Assembly: GCA_947453585.1 (NCBI GenBank)
Contig: CANGHQ010000078.1
Location: 1 to 7,631, forward strand
Length of the DNA: 7,631 bases
Reading direction: 5' to 3'
Source: Burkholderiales bacterium
GTDB taxonomy: Bacteria > Pseudomonadota > Gammaproteobacteria > Burkholderiales > Burkholderiaceae_C
This document shows positions 6,126-7,631 of this stretch, one piece after another. A program made the position numbers and the translations under genes. Position 1 is the first letter of the stretch. The number at the start of each line of letters is the position of its first letter. Under the pieces are notes generated by a model. The model saw only the letters and a program-made list of their open reading frames with translations. It did not search any database and was not told the origin of the DNA.

Positions 6126-7399
6126 CAATAGGTTTCCAGGTGCAAGCGGCCGTGTTGCTGCAGGTCGGCGGCCACGCTGGCCCAGTCCAGACCGGCGTTT
6201 TGCGCCACTTCGCGCAGGGCCAGCACCACGCCTTCTTCCATGCTTTTGAGGCCGCAGACGTAGAAAAAACAGTCCGGGTCGGCCAGCAGCGGCGCCACGT
6301 CGGCGGCGCGCTCGCGGATCAGGTCTTGCACATAGCGCTTGGGCTGGCCGCTGGCGCGCGAGAAGGCAAAGTTGCTGTCAATAAAGTCTTTGGGCAAGTT
6401 TTGCAGGGGCCCGAAATAAGGCAGTTCTTCTTGGGTGCGGGCCCCAAAGAACAACATGAGTCGTCCACCATCAAACTTGCCCGAGGCGCGCAACCTGCGG
6501 CGCCATTCCGTCATGGCGCGCATGGGCGCGCTGCCGGTGCCGGTGCAAATCATCACGATCTTGGAGCGAGGGTGGTTGGGCATCAAAAACGAGTTGCCAA
6601 ACGGGCCGATCACGTCCACCGTGTCGCCCACGGCCAAGTCGCACATGAAGTTGGAAGCCACGCCACGCACCGGGTTGCCGTGGCTGTCCTCCAGCACGCG
6701 CTTTACGGTGAGTGACAGGTTGTTATAGCCAGGACGCTCGCCGTTGCGCGGGCTGGATATCGAATATTGGCGCGCATGGTGGGCGCGGCCGTTGGCGTCT
6801 GCGCCGGGCGGCAACACACCAATGGATTGGCCCTCTAGCACCGGGAAAGGCATCTTGCCAAAGTCCAGCACGATGTGGTGGGTGTCGTAGTCGCGGCCCA
6901 CGGCCGTGACGCGCACATTGCCACTCACGGTCGCGCGAATGCTTTTTTGCGCGGCCTTGGGGCCATAAAGCTGGGTGTAAGCGTGTGCCGCCGACCAGGG
7001 CGGCAGCGTGGCGCCGACCGCCGGGCTGGCCGCAGGCGCTGCGGTGGCCATGGCGTTGGGTGCGGCTGCGGTTTGCGTATCCGCCACGGTGACCGTTGCG
7101 CCTTCGTCGGCCACCCCTTGCTCGGGTGGCAGTTCGGCGGGCAGCTCGTCCCACAGCAGTTGCACGTCCGGGCTGTAGGCCTGGCTGCGCAGCATGGTGC
7201 GCCAGTTGTCAATCGATCCGGTGGGGCAGGGGCCAATGCAGGCCATGCACGAGTTGCATTTTTCTGCGTCCACCACGTAATTGCGCGAATCGTGGGTGAT
7301 GGCGGCCACCGGGCAGATGGCCTCGCAAGTGTTGCAGCGGATGCAGATCTCGGGGTCGATGAGATGCTGCTGTATCAGTTCAGACGGCTGCGTGGTCAC
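6125..7399 (-). CDS. boxA: Benzoyl-CoA 2,3-epoxidase reductase subunit BoxA
   Basis: BoxA passes electrons from NADPH through FAD and two iron-sulfur clusters to the di-iron oxygenase BoxB, which epoxidises benzoyl-CoA. The 424-residue product begins with a bacterial ferredoxin-type domain: Cys19, 22, 25, 29 (CIRCNTCEAICP) and Cys48, 51, 54, 58 (CNSCMACIGPCP), fitting two 4Fe-4S clusters. A linker rich in Ala, Pro and Thr covers about 88-135. A ferredoxin-NADP reductase-like part follows, with the FAD motif RQYSIS (210-215), the pyridine nucleotide motif GTGSAP (287-292), YVCGLKSMEEGV (380-391) and an aromatic C-terminus ending in HLETY. All expected residues are present. The start is GTG 7399: a strong AGGAG lies 7 nt upstream and the resulting N-terminus leads straight into the ferredoxin domain. 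It follows boxB by 30 nt and shares one base with the next gene, so all are probably co-transcribed. Recognition is firm because the ferredoxin-plus-reductase fusion sits beside boxB. Confidence 0.95.
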   Translation of the reverse strand: MTTQPSELIQQHLIDPEICIRCNTCEAICPVAAITHDSRNYVVDAEKCNSCMACIGPCPTGSIDNWRTMLRSQAYSPDVQLLWDELPAELPPEQGVADEGATVTVADTQTAAAPNAMATAAPAASPAVGATLPPWSAAHAYTQLYGPKAAQKSIRATVSGNVRVTAVGRDYDTHHIVLDFGKMPFPVLEGQSIGVLPPGADANGRAHHARQYSISSPRNGERPGYNNLSLTVKRVLEDSHGNPVRGVASNFMCDLAVGDTVDVIGPFGNSFLMPNHPRSKIVMICTGTGSAPMRAMTEWRRRLRASGKFDGGRLMLFFGARTQEELPYFGPLQNLPKDFIDSNFAFSRASGQPKRYVQDLIRERAADVAPLLADPDCFFYVCGLKSMEEGVVLALREVAQNAGLDWASVAADLQQHGRLHLETY

Positions 7400-7406
7400 T
7401 TGGAGG

Positions 7407-7411
7407 CTCCT
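7407..7411 (-). promoter_or_regulatory. Strong ribosome binding site deciding the boxA GTG start
   Basis: On the minus strand AGGAG lies 7 nt before GTG 7399, close to ideal spacing. No ATG in frame nearby gives a complete ferredoxin domain with comparable spacing, so this site fixes the non-ATG start. It lies in the 30-nt gap after the boxB stop. Confidence 0.75.
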
Positions 7412-7429
7412 GTTTTTCTGAAGGCTGGC

Positions 7430-7631
7430 TTAGTTAAAGCGCACGTAGTCGAAATCGACGCTTTGGCGGTTGATGCCCATCACAGGGGGGGCAATCCAGT
7501 TGGCAAATTTGCCTGGTTCTACCACGCGGCCCATCAGGCTGGCCACAAATGCGCGGTCACCGCCCGAGGGCAGCCAGTGGTCCACTTGCGCGTTCCACTC
7601 GGCTTGCGAAACCACGCGGCCGTCGGGTGAC
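7430..7631 (-). CDS. boxB: Benzoyl-CoA 2,3-epoxidase oxygenase subunit BoxB, C-terminal 66 residues
   Basis: BoxB is the di-iron monooxygenase that converts benzoyl-CoA to 2,3-epoxybenzoyl-CoA using O2 and electrons from BoxA. Only the C-terminal end is in the window; the frame is open to the right edge, so the gene begins outside. The visible part includes DHWLPSGGDRAFVASLM, EPGKFANWIAPP, GIN and the terminal FDYVRFN before TAA at 7432-7430. This C-terminus is characteristic of BoxB, and the adjacent boxA on the same strand supports the call. The iron-binding and substrate-binding residues are not in view, so intactness of the full gene cannot be judged. The apparent GTG at 7615 is an internal codon, not a start. 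Confidence 0.88.
   Translation of the reverse strand, partial: SPDGRVVSQAEWNAQVDHWLPSGGDRAFVASLMGRVVEPGKFANWIAPPVMGINRQSVDFDYVRFN

Noticed and set aside
6875..7630. A 251-codon open frame on the plus strand opposite boxA and boxB
   Set aside because: It overlaps the ferredoxin cysteines of boxA and the boxB C-terminus on the other strand and has no recognisable motif.
1..7631. CRISPR arrays, tRNA or rRNA genes, transposases, prophage genes
   Set aside because: No regularly spaced direct repeats, cloverleaf-like sequences, rRNA-like conserved blocks or transposase/integrase motifs were seen on either strand.

Overview
The window looks like chromosomal DNA of a betaproteobacterium, most likely Burkholderiales in the Comamonadaceae range (relatives of Polaromonas, Rhodoferax, Acidovorax). 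This rests on the high G+C content with strongly GC-ending codons, on the Box-type aerobic benzoyl-CoA genes, and on a GC-rich palindromic repeat that, from memory, resembles short repeats scattered in that family. No rRNA, tRNA, CRISPR array, insertion sequence or prophage gene is visible.

Layout. (1) Positions 1-1243, minus strand: the first 414 codons of AMP nucleosidase (amn); its 3' end lies beyond base 1. A short palindromic repeat sits in frame inside it. (2) Positions 1244-1350: a divergent intergenic region with a possible -10 box and an AT-rich inverted repeat. (3) Positions 1351-2514, plus strand: an orphan AAA-type ATPase of the AAA_14/DUF4143 family. (4) Positions 2548-7631, minus strand: an aromatic-catabolism operon, transcribed from the right edge leftward as boxB (3' end only), boxA, an enoyl-CoA hydratase/isomerase-family gene, a PaaH-type 3-hydroxyacyl-CoA dehydrogenase and a PcaF/PaaJ-type thiolase. 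The spacing is tight: 30 nt between boxB and boxA, a 1-nt TGATG overlap, a 4-nt ATGA overlap, and 63 nt before the thiolase.

How the genes work together. BoxA (reductase) and BoxB (oxygenase) convert benzoyl-CoA to its 2,3-epoxide. BoxC and an aldehyde dehydrogenase, both outside this window, would open the ring, lose formate and give 3,4-dehydroadipyl-CoA. The three downstream genes fit the beta-oxidation-like end of the pathway: isomerisation/hydration to 3-hydroxyadipyl-CoA, oxidation to 3-oxoadipyl-CoA, then thiolysis to succinyl-CoA and acetyl-CoA. The upper-pathway oxygenase genes and the lower-pathway genes therefore appear to form one transcription unit.

Most of the window is a recognisable, ordinary pathway. 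I found no convincing undescribed system. The points worth a second look are the repeat translated inside amn, the inverted repeat abutting the start of the orphan ATPase gene, a possible gene-end remnant between the dehydrogenase and thiolase genes, and the LiuC-like active site of the hydratase.
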